A stretch of 64,000 nucleotides of DNA from Branchiostoma floridae (Eukaryota; Chordata; Leptocardii; Amphioxiformes; Branchiostomatidae). Positions 13,210-24,810 of the stretch are shown piece by piece. The notes under the pieces were generated by a model that saw nothing but the letters and a program-made list of their open reading frames with translations, had not been told where the DNA came from and did not search any database. A program made the translations under genes and the position numbers. Each line of letters begins with the position of its first letter. Within the stretch, counting starts at the first letter, position 1. The stretch is from positions 13,577,460 to 13,641,459 of the forward strand of contig NC_049990.1 of NCBI RefSeq assembly GCF_000003815.2, given 5' to 3'.

Positions 13210-13421
13210 TACTGTAAATACAGAAATGTTCGCGGTGGATTAATGTTCGCGGTTTTCGCGGTGACCACTTCACAGCGAATTTAAAACCACCGCGAACATT
13301 TTTCTATCATGATATTAGATTGCAGTCTATGGTGTTACCGCGAACTTAAATCCACCGCGAAAAGTCCTTTTTCCCGCTACCGCGAAATTAAATCCCCGCG
13401 AACTTCAATACATTTACAGTA
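13210..13421 (+). mobile_element. CGCGG-type MITE, copy 1 (about 212 bp)
   Basis: Starts TACTGTAAATACAGAAATG and ends CATTTACAGTA, inverted ends of about 13 bp, with an internal palindrome-rich body built from TTCGCGGTGG and CCGCGAA blocks. It has no coding capacity. TA at both outer ends suggests a TA target duplication, as in Tc1/mariner-type MITEs, but the family is not proven. Confidence 0.85.
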
Positions 13422-13434
13422 CCCGAAAAGTAAT

Positions 13435-13645
13435 AAGAGGCACGTAACACGAATTTCCTCACTTCCCTCACGTGAAAATTAGTACCTAGCTTCGGTTAGG
13501 GCCGTCCCTCAGATAGGACGTTAAATGAAGGTCCCGTGTTTGAGGAGAGCCACACCTCGAGCACGTTAAAGAACCCATCGCACTTATCGAAAAGAGTAGA
13601 GGTCCTTCCCGGTGCGAGCGAATCAATAAATCTGAGATATGCAGC
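13435..13645 (+). mobile_element. SINE 3' part
   Basis: Has CCTCACTTCCCTCACG, TAGCTTCGGTTAGGGCC, ATAGGACGTTAAATG and AGCACGTTAAAGAACCCATC in the same order as parts of the 3.7-kb and 53.4-kb copies. No tRNA head is seen. Confidence 0.6.
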
Positions 13646-14769
13646 TTGTAACATTCAGTACGAATCTGTTGTGTTACGCCATGGAATAACACGAAATAAA
13701 ATCGTTGTGATGTTTCCTTCGAATCCCCTTCAAAAGTTTGACGCAAAACGCAACAGATTGAGCTACACACAGAAAATTAAACGTATAATGCTATCTCTTT
13801 CAACTTAGTTCAGTGCCTACAACAAGTGGCCAACGCTGGCCTTGCGTTGGCTTGTTCTTTTGTAGCTTAAAATACCAACAGATTTGGTTGTACATTGTGC
13901 TTCTGTAGTGACCTATGTCCATCCAGTCTCGATGTAGCGGAACGTGCTGGTACGAATGGCCTTTTACAAATGAAGAGAGATGCAAGAACAACACCCAGAG
14001 GGACTGTGATTTTCGTTTTCTACGGTTGGCCGTCTCACAAAGCCACCCAGGATCTTATCCATGTTTTTGCATAATGTTGAGCTTTTCAGAATCGCACCAA
14101 GTCATTAGGGGCCGTTTCAACCGACAAAAACCCAGACAAACAAGAATTTTTTCACCAAGGACGTTGCAATTTTAGAAAAAGCCGCAATTCAAACACGAGA
14201 AAATGCTAATAATCTCATATGATGAAACAGAAAGGCAACATTTTCGCGGAAATGCAGAATGTTTTTCTCGAGTCCTGTTGTCAAGCTACTGGTAGACAGC
14301 ACTTTACCAGTACGCTTGCCCTTTAGTATTGCGTGAGAGCATTAAAAAAACCCACATCTGCTTGGTTTTTGGTCCAGGTCATTAACATAATTACTAGTAG
14401 ATGACTGTAGATCTATTCTATACCATTAGAATTGTATGCGAGAAAAATGCTCATAACAGTCATATTGGAACAACAGCTAATATTTAACCTAACCTCTGAT
14501 TGGATACTGATTGCTTTTATTTGCAACAACAGCTAATATCTTACTCTGATTGGCTACAGACAGAAGAAGAAAGGAAAAAAAAATGTATTCCCCTACCGGA
14601 GAAACATAACTATCACCTACATCATACTGGAAAGTTCTAGATACGCTAGTTAACGTTATGAATTATTCATATTTCTCAAGTACAACAGATTTCAAGAGAC
14701 TCGATGCTACAAACAGATTAGTATATATCTTCAGATGTCAGAACTCCCATAATGCAAAAATAGGCAAAT
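13646..14769. other. No gene recognised
   Basis: Contains a loose duplication around 14478-14540 (CAACAGCTAATAT with TCTGATTGG twice). Otherwise nothing assignable. Confidence 0.45.
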
Positions 14770-14990
14770 ACTAGTATATCAATGACTGCTCTGCTATTAG
14801 ACAGAATACCGAAACTAATGATTAGCCTACTCCATTGTAATACTATATCACGGAATTATGTTAGCCCTTATTGTTATGTTAACAAGGTTGTTAAGCTATA
14901 TCCTATACCTCTGTTTTGTACTTTATGTAATAGTTTTTGCCATACATTGTATGATGTACAATTGTCGTGCAATAAAGCTCTTGTATACCA
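14770..14990 (+). mobile_element. 5'-truncated non-LTR retrotransposon tail
   Basis: Ends ACAATTGTCGTGCAATAAAG, the same terminus as at 10.9 kb. The preceding 180 bp may be 3'-terminal element sequence; no reverse-transcriptase motif is visible. Confidence 0.4.
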
Positions 14991-15988
14991 TGTCAGGGCG
15001 GCCTGAGTGAAACTCGCATGTAGAAGATTTACTAGGCGGGAGTAAGTGTCATGTAGCTCTGTTTAGTCTTGTCAGAATTAGCTCCATAGCTACTTCAGCA
15101 GGCTGTATCAATTATCCCTCCCGCTGAACAGCCACTCCACCACCATAACCCATATCTACGCCATCAGCTGGTCTGGGTATCATCGCACCTACCGAGCCAT
15201 GAAACATTTTGATAAGGCCCCCTCCCTCCGTAAGGCCAGAGTTCTTGACCAGAGTGACCACCTGTCATGTCCAGTTCACCCCAGGCCGCCCAACAAAAGT
15301 CCTGACCGCATCATGTGAAGGCCACTCCATCCCCTCCGACCCGAACACCATCTCAACCCGCCGCTAGTCAGCTGGTTTTCGTTTCGCCGCAATAAGTTGA
15401 GAAAACTACAAAGCGAGACATTTGACATGGGGAAGGCTGTGCATCTGTTTTCAGGCACCCGACATCTTTGATCGTTTTGTTTCATTTCGTTGCGATTTAT
15501 TTCCTGGTACTTATTTCATTCAGTTAGTGATGATTATGTACCCGGCGTATGGTTTCCATACAGACTCATAAAAACGAACGCAAATGCTTTAATTTGTCAT
15601 CTCACCATCACGTGGACTTCATTTCGTGTATCTGCATCTATGCAAGAGTATCCGAGCTTGACCAGGAAAAAGGATACGCCCAAATTCACGCCCCTTCTCT
15701 GACAGCCAGGACGCCAACATCTGCTTGGAGTTAAACCCGGCAGGATAAGTGAATTATTTCAACAACGCCGGCCCACTGAGGTCTCCAAAGACTTCCATTG
15801 TTCTGTGCTATGGAATGCCTCTGGGCGGGAGTTGTTCCCATGGTAACATGAACAAACCGAATGGGTAGTACAGTTGCCATGGTAACAGCTCCATCGGTGC
15901 TGTTGTCACTGAACACGCATTGTTGTGACCCGGGGGAGACGACCTCTGACCCCTACATTTACCCAACCCGTGTGTTGTACAAACCAGG
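14991..15988. other. No gene recognised; one coding-like stretch
   Basis: On the plus strand about 15075-15259 reads open for about 60 codons (including HIYAISWSGYHRTYRAMKHF) to a stop, with GC-rich third positions, but I cannot assign it and see no splice context. Confidence 0.3.
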
Positions 15989-16196
15989 TACTCTCCAAGC
16001 AGAGGTTAGGCTCCGGCTGTTTTTTAACGTTTTTTTAGTCGTTTTTATCGGGCTTTCTATTTTGTCATTTTTCTTGAAGTACGCCAGCCAAAAGTTAGGT
16101 TTTGACACAGCAAGATAAAATACAAACTAGAAAGCCCGATAAAACGACTAGAAACGTTTAAAAAATAGCCGAAGCCTAACCTCTGCTTGGACAGTA
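15989..16196. mobile_element. Long-hairpin MITE with CTCCAAGCAGAGG ends (208 bp)
   Basis: Starts TACTCTCCAAGCAGAGGTTA and ends with the reverse complement; the arms pair over about 80 bp, including TCGGGCTTTCTA and its complement. No coding capacity. A half copy lies at 17268-17350 and an end fragment at 19136-19160. Confidence 0.85.
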
Positions 16197-17149
16197 CAAA
16201 CCTGGTGCATTACGCCGAACTATAGCCGGTTTACCGGGTATCGCAATACTGGCATGCCGGCAATACAAACAAACAAACAGAAAAACAAACCTTTAGTTTT
16301 CCTGTCACCTGCCTTTTGTGCGAAATGCCCACGACTACCAAAAATACGTTAAAAGTGTTCTACTTCTTGTGCAGCTCTATGATAGGGGGTTTGCTAGTGT
16401 TTCTTCCTCATTTTTCCTCTGGCGAAATGCCGGTGACGATTCGCCTGGGTGCCATCCTACCCTGGTTTAAAGTTACAGGGTACCAGACCAGGAGACAACT
16501 GTTAGATCGACCAAACCGGACTTAATACAACCCTAAGGTTACATTACCATGTAATTACAAGTAAATCAAATCGACAAAACATCTTGGACTAATAGAATTA
16601 AGGAGCTATTAACTAGAACAAAAACAAACTAGTACAACGACTTAACACTTCAAACTGCCCAACCCAAACGCCGGAATTCGTCATAGAAAGTCTTGGTAAA
16701 AGATTCCACCTACTTCAGTGTTGGGCAGCTGCTGCTCCATACATACAGGTTGTTCTGGTACTATCAACGCGTAGTTTCAAATACTTGTCGTGTACTGTAT
16801 GTAGGGTGACTTATGGCAAATTCCAGGTGCTAGTGACAGTCCCTCACGATGTTACATGCACGTCAGAGTGAGTGAGAGAGAGTGAGTTACGCTACAATGC
16901 TATCATTGTACCGTCCCTGGGAATGACCACAAACACAGGGTGTGTCCCCACTACCCCCGTTACGCTTGACGAAGACGAGATCAAACGGAGAGTTGGTAGG
17001 ACAAACAACAACTATAAACACACTGGGTAGAACCTGGCACTGCCTTTTGTCGTCCTTCCCTGTCACAAGACAAACAAAGGCGTGTCATTCGTGCCCAGGA
17101 AAAACTCCGAAAAATTAGACCTTTCATGACGTCAGCAGTAGAAACACCA
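16197..17149. other. No gene recognised
   Basis: Non-repetitive as far as I can see, with short ORFs only. Confidence 0.45.
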
Positions 17150-17264
17150 CCCACACGTGTGAGCGCGTGGAGGTCAAACCTCACCACCTACACGTGTGAG
17201 CGCGTGGAGGTCAAACCTCACCACCTACACGTGTGAGCGCGTGGAGGTCAAACCTCACCACCTA
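17150..17264. repeat. 37-bp tandem repeat, three copies
   Basis: Units start at 17154, 17191 and 17228 and are virtually identical; each contains the palindrome CACGTG and GAGGTCAAACCTC. The array abuts a truncated hairpin MITE. Confidence 0.92.
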
Positions 17265-17267
17265 TAC

Positions 17268-17350
17268 TCTCCAAGCAGAGGTTTAGGCTCCGGCTGTTTT
17301 TTAACGTTTTTTTAGTCGTTTTTATCGGGCTTTCTATTTTGTCATTTTTT
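17268..17350 (+). mobile_element. Half copy (left arm) of the CTCCAAGCAGAGG hairpin MITE
   Basis: Nearly identical to 15989-16070, from TACTCTCCAAGCAGAGG to GGCTTTCTATTTTGTC, then stops; the right arm is absent. It directly abuts a 37-bp tandem repeat. Confidence 0.83.
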
Positions 17351-18178
17351 TTCGTTGTGTCCGGTATGTATTTATTTTGTAAATTCATGCCCGTAGGCTA
17401 ATTGCAAGGGTACACACAGTAAAAAATAACAAGTTTCTATTCTATACAGCTATCTTACGATTCTACATACCTTACTGGGAGGTTTGACTTCGTAGTTATG
17501 CCTCCCGAAATCTATAGCGTCACGGGATTTTCAAAAGGAAAAACTAGCAAACGACATTATACAACTCAGGCATACAACAGGTATACAACTGTGAAAGACA
17601 GGAAAGCATGCAGAGTGAGACTATAAACAATACCTTTCCATGAACCATTGTCTCTTTGTCGTTTTATCTGATTAAGGAGGTAATAATTACTAATATCCAC
17701 CAACTTTGACTAACCACTTCTTGTTAGTGTCAACGTGCCACGCAAAGGTCAATACTGTAGCGGATATGTGGACAAACATGACAGTCACAAACACGCAAAC
17801 ACTACTGAATACAAAACCAACGTAAGGCAGAGTAATGCCTGAGTTTTACAAGTCTTTTGCCTTTCTGCTTGCGATTTACAGAGCGTGACTGTTTCCTACA
17901 TGGCGCTGTGGCTAATGAAATTGTCCTGATGACATCGTGACGTGAGCTCAGTTTGTTGGGGAATTCGAGACGCCGCAAGTGAAGCAAGCGATGTTGGTGT
18001 GATCAGAGAGGGCAGCAGTAACTCACGGCATGATTATAGCGTTATCATATTACAGCTACGTTGCATAGATAACGCACAAAAATGCATTTTTGGTAAAAAA
18101 AAAGAAAAGCGAAAAGTGAAAAGTCTAAATTCATTCCATGAAACTGGCGGCGGCAAAGCTTTACGCTATATTCAATAC

Positions 18179-18303
18179 TCTCCAAGCAGATCCACAGTGG
18201 CGTAATATATAGTATCAAACCCACCGATGCCCGTTTGACTCCCTTTACTCCTTGGCCAGCTTTGATACTATCTTATGGCACCGTTGGATCTGGTTGGATC
18301 TGG
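18179..18303. mobile_element. MITE with CTCCAAGCAGATCCA end (about 125 bp)
   Basis: Left end CTCTCCAAGCAGATCCAC; right end GTTGGATCTGGTTGGATCTGG then AGATTA, with a short internal duplication. The inner parts contain complementary TATAGTATCAAA and TTTGATACTATC. Confidence 0.7.
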
Positions 18304-18629
18304 AGATTAATATTCGAGAGGATCGCCAATCTGTAACGCTAAATTGAGGAAGACAATTTTTTCCAAAAATGTGGCTACCTCATGAGCACTTACCGGGAAT
18401 TACCGGAAATCATAATAGATAGTTACGCAATGGGATACAGGCGCTCTTAACCCCCTAACCACCACCCCCGTCATCTTCCACCTTTACTTCGTGACTTCGT
18501 GCCATCTCAACGGAGTGAACACAAACTTCAAAACAATTTAAATACATGCAGAAAGTAAAAGAGAGCAAAGCTGAGCACGAAGCATGACATGGTTTAGTAC
18601 TTAGTGCGATGCGGCTTCGCTATGGTTCA

Positions 18630-18860
18630 CGTGTTTTCTTAGCCAAGCACACCGAGTACGGTAGCCAGGGCGTTGGCCATGGCTTCTTTTTACGTGCAGA
18701 GATTTGACGTTTGAGGCTTAACGCCTGGAGCTTCCTCAAATAAGGACCATCCGCTTGACGTCACCTTCCAGAATGACGAATGCGATCCATTACAACATGT
18801 CCGAGCTAGAGCCGAGCCATGGCAGTGCTAGAATCGAACACCGGCCCTCATGACATGGCC
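18630..18860 (-). mobile_element. SINE copy, inverted
   Basis: ATGACGAATGCGATCCATTA then CAACATGTCCGAGCT is the reverse complement of the segment at 36774-36812. A B-box-like GTGTTCGATTCTAGC lies on the minus strand near 18835. Confidence 0.55.
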
Positions 18861-18963
18861 CTAATTACCTCCTTCGTCTACCTTCCTATGGGCGTTGGCG
18901 TGAGTTATGGAGGGAAGTGGGTGGGTTGGTTTCAACACATCGTGGCCAGGTTTCGCACCGCTA

Positions 18964-19061
18964 AGGAAAATGTTCGCGGTGGTTTTAAGTTCGCGGTGAA
19001 GCAGCCACCGCGAAAACTGCAGACATTAATCCACCGCGAAAGTTTCTGCATTTACAATATT
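18964..19061 (-). mobile_element. CGCGG-type MITE, half copy
   Basis: Only the right half is present: ATGTTCGCGGTGG to GTTTCTGCATTTACA. The left terminal repeat is absent. Confidence 0.75.
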
Positions 19062-19193
19062 CCTTTCCCGGCATTATAAACAAAGAACCTTATCGTAGTG
19101 AAACCTGGCCGCAATGTGTTGAAAATGGCAATCGCGACTCAACCTCTGCTTGGAGAGTATACGGTGATCCGTTGTGCAATTTTGTCTATACAG

Positions 19194-19405
19194 TACTGTA
19201 AATGCATTTAAGTTCGCGGGGATTTAATAAGGCGGTAGCAGGAAAATGGACTTTTCGCGGTGGTTCTAATTTCGCGGTAGCACCATGCACTGTAGTCTCT
19301 TACTGTTATGGAAAAATGTTCGCGGAGGTTTTAAATTCGCGGTGAAGCGGCCGCCGCGAAAACCGCGAACATTAATCCACCGCGAACATTTCTGCATTTA
19401 CAGTA
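19194..19405 (-). mobile_element. CGCGG-type MITE, full copy (212 bp)
   Basis: Starts TACTGTAAATGCATTTAAG and ends TTTCTGCATTTACAGTA, i.e. the opposite orientation to the 13.2-kb copy, with the same CGCGG/CCGCG body. Confidence 0.87.
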
Positions 19406-19745
19406 TCCGGTATTCACATTTCTGGACCTGGGGTCACTTAATAGAAATTTAGGACCGTTTTCATTACACAAATCACGGTTGAAGTAGCACATGTGGCAGA
19501 CATTATATTGTCCTAGCGGTGTATCATTGGTTCATGTGAAATCATATAAAAAGCTATAAATCCAAGATGTACCCAGCTTTTCAGATAACGGTCTTCAAGG
19601 TACGTGTATCTCGCACCAGTCTTTGGGATGTACCATTTACATACTGGGTGTAAACGAAATTTTATTCATCTTTTATGTTATATTCTAGAGCTATGCATGG
19701 TATAAGTCGGATCATTTTAAAGTACACACATGGGGCCCAAGTAAC

Positions 19746-19950
19746 TACTGTAAATGCATTCAAGTTCGCGGGGATTTAATTTCGCGGTAGCAGGAAAAAA
19801 GGATTTTCGCGGTGGGTTTAAGTTCGCGGTATCACCATGGACTGTAGTCTCTTACTGCCACGAAAAAATGTGCGCGGTGGTTTTAAGTTTGGCCACCGCG
19901 AAAACCACCGCGAACATTAAACCACCGCGAAAGTTTCTGCATTTACAGTA
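19746..19950 (-). mobile_element. CGCGG-type MITE, full copy (205 bp)
   Basis: Ends TACTGTAAATGCATTCAAG and TTTCTGCATTTACAGTA. It is only about 340 bp from the previous copy, in the same orientation. Confidence 0.87.
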
Positions 19951-19999
19951 TATGTAGAATGTATGGAATGTGCTGTTTGCGTACTATTAGTATTAGGCC

Positions 20000-20225
20000 A
20001 TGTTCATTCTGGAAACCCCAAAACTGATGCGAGCGTGCGAATAAAAGCTTGTCTTCATTAGAAAATCCAAGTGGACAGGGAGGTTGAATAAAATAAATGA
20101 CTAAAAGTCTAAAGTTTTAATATACGGAATATGGCACACAGAAAATAAGATTCTTCATTTTTGTTCCTTCACACTTTCTTTGATCTTGGAATTGATGTTG
20201 GCATTCTACGACATAATTATCCGTT
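20000..20225. repeat. Diverged dispersed repeat, copy 1
   Basis: CCCCAAAACTGATGCGAGC and AGATTCTTCATTTTTG occur in the same order as at 33325-33480 (CCCCAAAACTGATGCAACC; AGATTCTTCATTTTTGG). The similarity is patchy. Confidence 0.5.
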
Positions 20226-21069
20226 TTACGGATTTTTTTCAATTTACGGCACATATTTGCTGATATGTACTCAGCTGATATGTACGACTTATACGTATAG
20301 TATCTATTTGGGACGATTTTTTCCTGAAAACGGGCGAAACTTGATGCTCGCGTGGTGTCATACAGTAGACATAATCGAATCAACATAACCTAAAGGAAAA
20401 AGTCTATTTCTTTTGCGAGTGAAACCTTAAATTAACACTTTAGACATTTAAGATAAATGCAAGACGTGCACACTATAGCGTGTCCTAATATGTATATTGA
20501 GGTCACTCTATACATATGACATAGTCTGCCCCACGGATGACCTCAGACAGCGGAACTGTGTTTAGACCTTCTCCTGTCCGATGAAGTAAACACGATGTAA
20601 TAACAAAGCACGCTGCTGACGTGCATGAGCAAAAACAGACACAGAAAAAAAGACACACACCGTTTGTTCGGAAACTTGTATCCAGACGTTTTGCCAGGGC
20701 CAACAAAGGCCAGCTCGTCGGCATATCCCCAAGGCAATTTCGTCCCTCAGTCAAGCAAAATCGTTGGCTGCTTTCGCCCTGAGAACAGTCTGGTATCCAG
20801 GCTAGGAGGTCGAGAGATCCAATCTTCAACCCGGTCTCACTAAATAACGAAAACAACTAAAAACCACCGAAAACAACCGAAAACATTCTGCCCTTAAAAA
20901 AATCTGGTAATCGTGTGAATGTTTGAGTTTGAGTGTCTGGATGTGAATTCGTCCATACCACAAAGAAGTTCAAGAGTAAATTGTTTCCCGAGTTGGTGTC
21001 GCCCTTTTTATTCTGTTGTAGATGAGACTGTGCCTGAGAAAACACAGTCATTTCGCCGCGATGTTGCAG

Positions 21070-21258
21070 TACAGTAAATGCAGAAATGTTCGCGGTGGAT
21101 CAACGTTCGCGGTTTTCACAGTGGACACTTCACCGCGAAATTAAAACCACAGCGAAAAGTCCATTTTCCCTCTACCGCGAACTTAAAACCACCGCGAAAA
21201 GTCCATTTTCCCTCTACCGAGAAATTAAATCCCCGCGAACTTAAATGCATTTATAGTA
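21070..21258 (+). mobile_element. CGCGG-type MITE (189 bp, internally rearranged)
   Basis: Begins TACAGTAAATGCAGAAATG and ends ATGCATTTATAGTA. An internal segment with AAAACCACCGCGAAAAGTCC occurs twice in tandem. Confidence 0.83.
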
Positions 21259-21679
21259 TAGCCAGTGACCCAGTACAGGCGTTCAATAGCCTTACACCTC
21301 TGCAAGTTAATAAACCCAATGTGACCCGACACACTTATCGAGAGGTGGGGGTGGCCCGGTATGCTTGGCTACAAACGCGGCTCGCTTTATAAAGAAATAT
21401 CGAAATATCGGATATCGAAAAAATGGATATCGGAAAAGCATTACGCTCCATCAAGCATTACGCTACGTATTTTGTATGTACCATCGATTGCTACCTACGA
21501 CTGATGCGTCATAGCCAGTTACAACAGGAAGGTTTCTTTCCTCTCCCAACAGGGTTCCAAGAAAACAAATTACGTCACTCACACCGAAGTGCAAGGTTAC
21601 AATTTCCCCTTCCAAGATACCCTCAAAGATAAGCGGTACTGGCGGCTTTGCCCTCAGGCTGGGTAGTAAGTCGTGGGGA

Positions 21680-21870
21680 TACTGTAAATGCAGAAATGTT
21701 CGCGGTGGATTAATGTTCGCGGTTTTCGCGGCGACCACTTCACCGCGAACATTTTCTATTATGGTATTAGACTGCAGTTTATGGTGTTACCGCGAACTTA
21801 AAACCACCGCGAAAAGTCCCTTTTCCTACTTCCGCGAAATCAAATCCCCGCGAAGTTAAATGCATTTACA
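21680..21870 (+). mobile_element. CGCGG-type MITE (191 bp)
   Basis: Begins TACTGTAAATGCAGAAATG and ends GTTAAATGCATTTACA; the outermost bases of the right end are lost. Confidence 0.85.
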
Positions 21871-24099
21871 TATTCTAATTCCTATACAGTTTGTAACAGA
21901 GCTAAGGGAAAACAGGATGTTGGTGAAACGTGAACCCATATCCTCTAACATCTGTTTGGAGATTTGGTTCTTGCTCGTATCAGAATTATTACCGTCGGTG
22001 GTCTGAAATCATTCTGAAATTGTCAAACAAAGCTTTGCTGTTTCTGATGTCGGATTTGTCGTCAGGTCTTGAGACAGGAGAGTTGAGACAATGCTATATC
22101 TGGTAACCACCCCCTCCTATTCCTAAGGATGTTCGGCATTGTAGCTTCTATTTAAACCACTCATTCATTGGATGGGGGAGGGGGATTTGCTGTGTGTGTG
22201 ACAAGTCCTTCGGTGCATGTTGGCCCTGATGCCGAACAACTAACACCCGTGTACGCCCTGGCGACAGTCGGGCACTTATCCCTTTTTTCATGAAATATTT
22301 CTACGTGAATTTCTCGTTATTGACTGAAGTACACAGGAACGCACGACTGACCACATACGAACGCCAAGGAGCGCGTACTGGACATTTTTGTGAGGACAAT
22401 GTTATATCTATATCTAGACTCGAGTCGTCAGCAGTATCCATATCTCCCAGGCCTTTGTCACATTTCACCCACATGGCACTATGTTTGAACGAGTCAGTGA
22501 AAAATTGAAAACAATTCTCATCCTGCTTTTTGTTGCCAGCTATCTGCGCTAATCTAGACTGGAAACGGGAATTCCTTACCGTCCACTGGGATTAAAATAG
22601 ATCGACGGGGCATGAAAACTGATTAATCAATTCGTCGGGACAAAGGTAAATACGTCAACAAACTATGGAAATGAGCTGGTGAATGAAAAGCACAGTATCG
22701 CTGTATAATACACATTAATTTTTTTCATTTTAATACTACATGACACAGAGATACCAACCATTATGTGCTGGATAATGATGTACTAATAATCACATGCATG
22801 TAGCAGTAGGTAACAACTCACAACACCCGGCACAGTGCACTGTGAAGACTTTTGGAGCTAGGGGAAAATTTAAATAATCATTTGCGGAATAATAAATTCA
22901 TACGGCTACTTCCTTGCGGCAAGTTGCGCTACAACCGCGCTATTGTAAAGATTACGGGTCCCCAAACAAAATTCATTTTTTATTTATTTATTTTTGAATC
23001 TGATTTGATAAGAATGTTACAATCAACATAATATTTCCCCCTTGTAATATTTCATAATAATATGATCTGTACTTATATATCTTACAGGTCAATACTTGAC
23101 CCTATAATAAAATACAAGCCGTTTGACCTAATTACTAACATACTATGCAAGCATGCCAGTACTGCCTAGAGGACCTATATGTTCACACCATTCCCTGGAC
23201 ACGTTTTCTTCCAAATCAGCCACAAAAGGATTCCATAACATCGTGTTGTATAAACCGTATCCATCCCTCTTACCGAGGAGGTTTATCTTGATAAAACCTC
23301 CCAGATCTGACCCTAACGCGATGTGTTTCTGAGATTTTAAATGACCCCGGTAGGGTTGACAGTTTGCTAAACAAATTGACAGAGCCGCTGCAGGATAGAG
23401 GCCAAACAAGCAGCACAACAAATCACGTATTCTAGCTGGTACGTCTACAGGACCGAGGATGTCCACACAGAGTGGGGTACAGAAACATCACTAATCAAGT
23501 CTAATGACGTATTTAACCAGTCCTTTTTGTCTGATAAAAAAAGACTGCTTTCCGGTCGTGTTTTCATACATGACAACGAACGCCTAATTAAGTACATGTA
23601 TAATAAATGAAGCATACACCAAAAGTATAGTTGTACATTCCCTGTACGATGCAAATTGTTAATCGCTGTATTACTAATAGTGAGATTATGAAATACATTG
23701 CCGTTTGAATAATATATGAAGAGTTTTGTTTTGAGCGCCCGCCGTTAGGAGTGAAGCCCGTACCCGTTAGGGGACCCCCGCGGTACACACAAACACAGAC
23801 AGCGGTGCAGGGCACCGAAAACATGGCCGAAATCGTTTAACTCACCAACGAGTCTTGCTTTCTAATTATAGACGCAGGACTCATGTGACCACGCTATGCG
23901 GAAAGAAGTGATATCACGTCCCCACATGTGCCGTCAGGAAACCGCTTGTACCGCGTCTGACAAGAGAAAACCATGGACTGTGTGAGCATCTGTGTCCGTA
24001 GTATCGGAAATAGAGAAGCTTCCTACCTATACTCCCTTCTCCTGGTCCTGAGTCGGCTATCCCTTCAGGTTTCACAATATCTCCATAATCGCGCTGTTA
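21871..24099. other. No gene recognised
   Basis: A 107-codon minus-strand frame at 23143-23466 has no family resemblance. A T/A-rich simple tract lies near 22975-22995. Confidence 0.45.
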
Positions 24100-24260
24100 G
24101 AAGGAACAGGGAGAGGTTGTGGTGACAGGACAGCGCTAGTTCCGCGGAGCTTGCTCGCTAGCTGCGCGCTTGACCTGGAGTGTGCGCTCCCGCTGGGATT
24201 CCTTCCGCTCAGCCTCTCGCGAGGAACACGCTCGCTTCACCTCTCGCGAGATTAGCCGAT
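24100..24260. promoter_or_regulatory. CpG-rich stretch with two TCTCGCGAG motifs, possible promoter
   Basis: Locally GC- and CpG-rich in an AT-rich neighbourhood. TCTCGCGAGG at 24215 and TCTCGCGAGA at 24242 match a known TATA-less promoter motif. No gene is recognised on either side, so function is unproven. Confidence 0.35.
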
Positions 24261-24326
24261 AAACGCCGAACAGATGTGTTAGATGGTCGTGACTGTCTCT
24301 CAAGCTCTCAAGCCAAGGACAGAAGA

Positions 24327-24538
24327 TACTGTAAATTCATTTAAGTTCGCGGGCATTTAATTTCGCGGTAGCGAGAAAATGCCTTTTTGCGGTGGATTTG
24401 ATTTCGTGTTAGCACCATGCCCTGTGGTCTCTTACTTCCATGGAAAAATGTTCGCGGTGGTTTTAGGTTCGCGGTGAAGCAGCCACCGCGAAAACAACGA
24501 AAAATTAAACCACCCAGAAAGTTTTTGCATTTACAGTA
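24327..24538 (-). mobile_element. CGCGG-type MITE (212 bp)
   Basis: Begins TACTGTAAATTCATTTAAG and ends TTTGCATTTACAGTA. It is more diverged than the 19-kb copies. Similar flanking words (ACAGAAGATA) occur on both sides, which may be older flanking duplication rather than a target duplication. Confidence 0.85.
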
Positions 24539-24810
24539 TCTCTCAAAGACAGAAGATATACATTTGTAATATCTGTTTATCACCTCCACGCTTCAGATTT
24601 AGCAAAGGAATGTAACTTGTAGGATATTGCACTACCTTTGACAAGACTGAGTTGCTTACGTTTTCGGGGCAGTGTGTTTTTGAACGTCATGTCGCGAGAA
24701 CTATTATAAAGAAGTAGTCCAAGAAGTATCAAAATAAGTGATAGTTAAAGTCGGACAGGAGGGAGGTTAAGCTAGGGGCACAACCCGCCGTACTTGCAAA
24801 TACATGCTGT

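Noticed and set aside
23143-23466. 107-codon minus-strand ORF
   Set aside because: No known domain, no splice context, no neighbouring exon.
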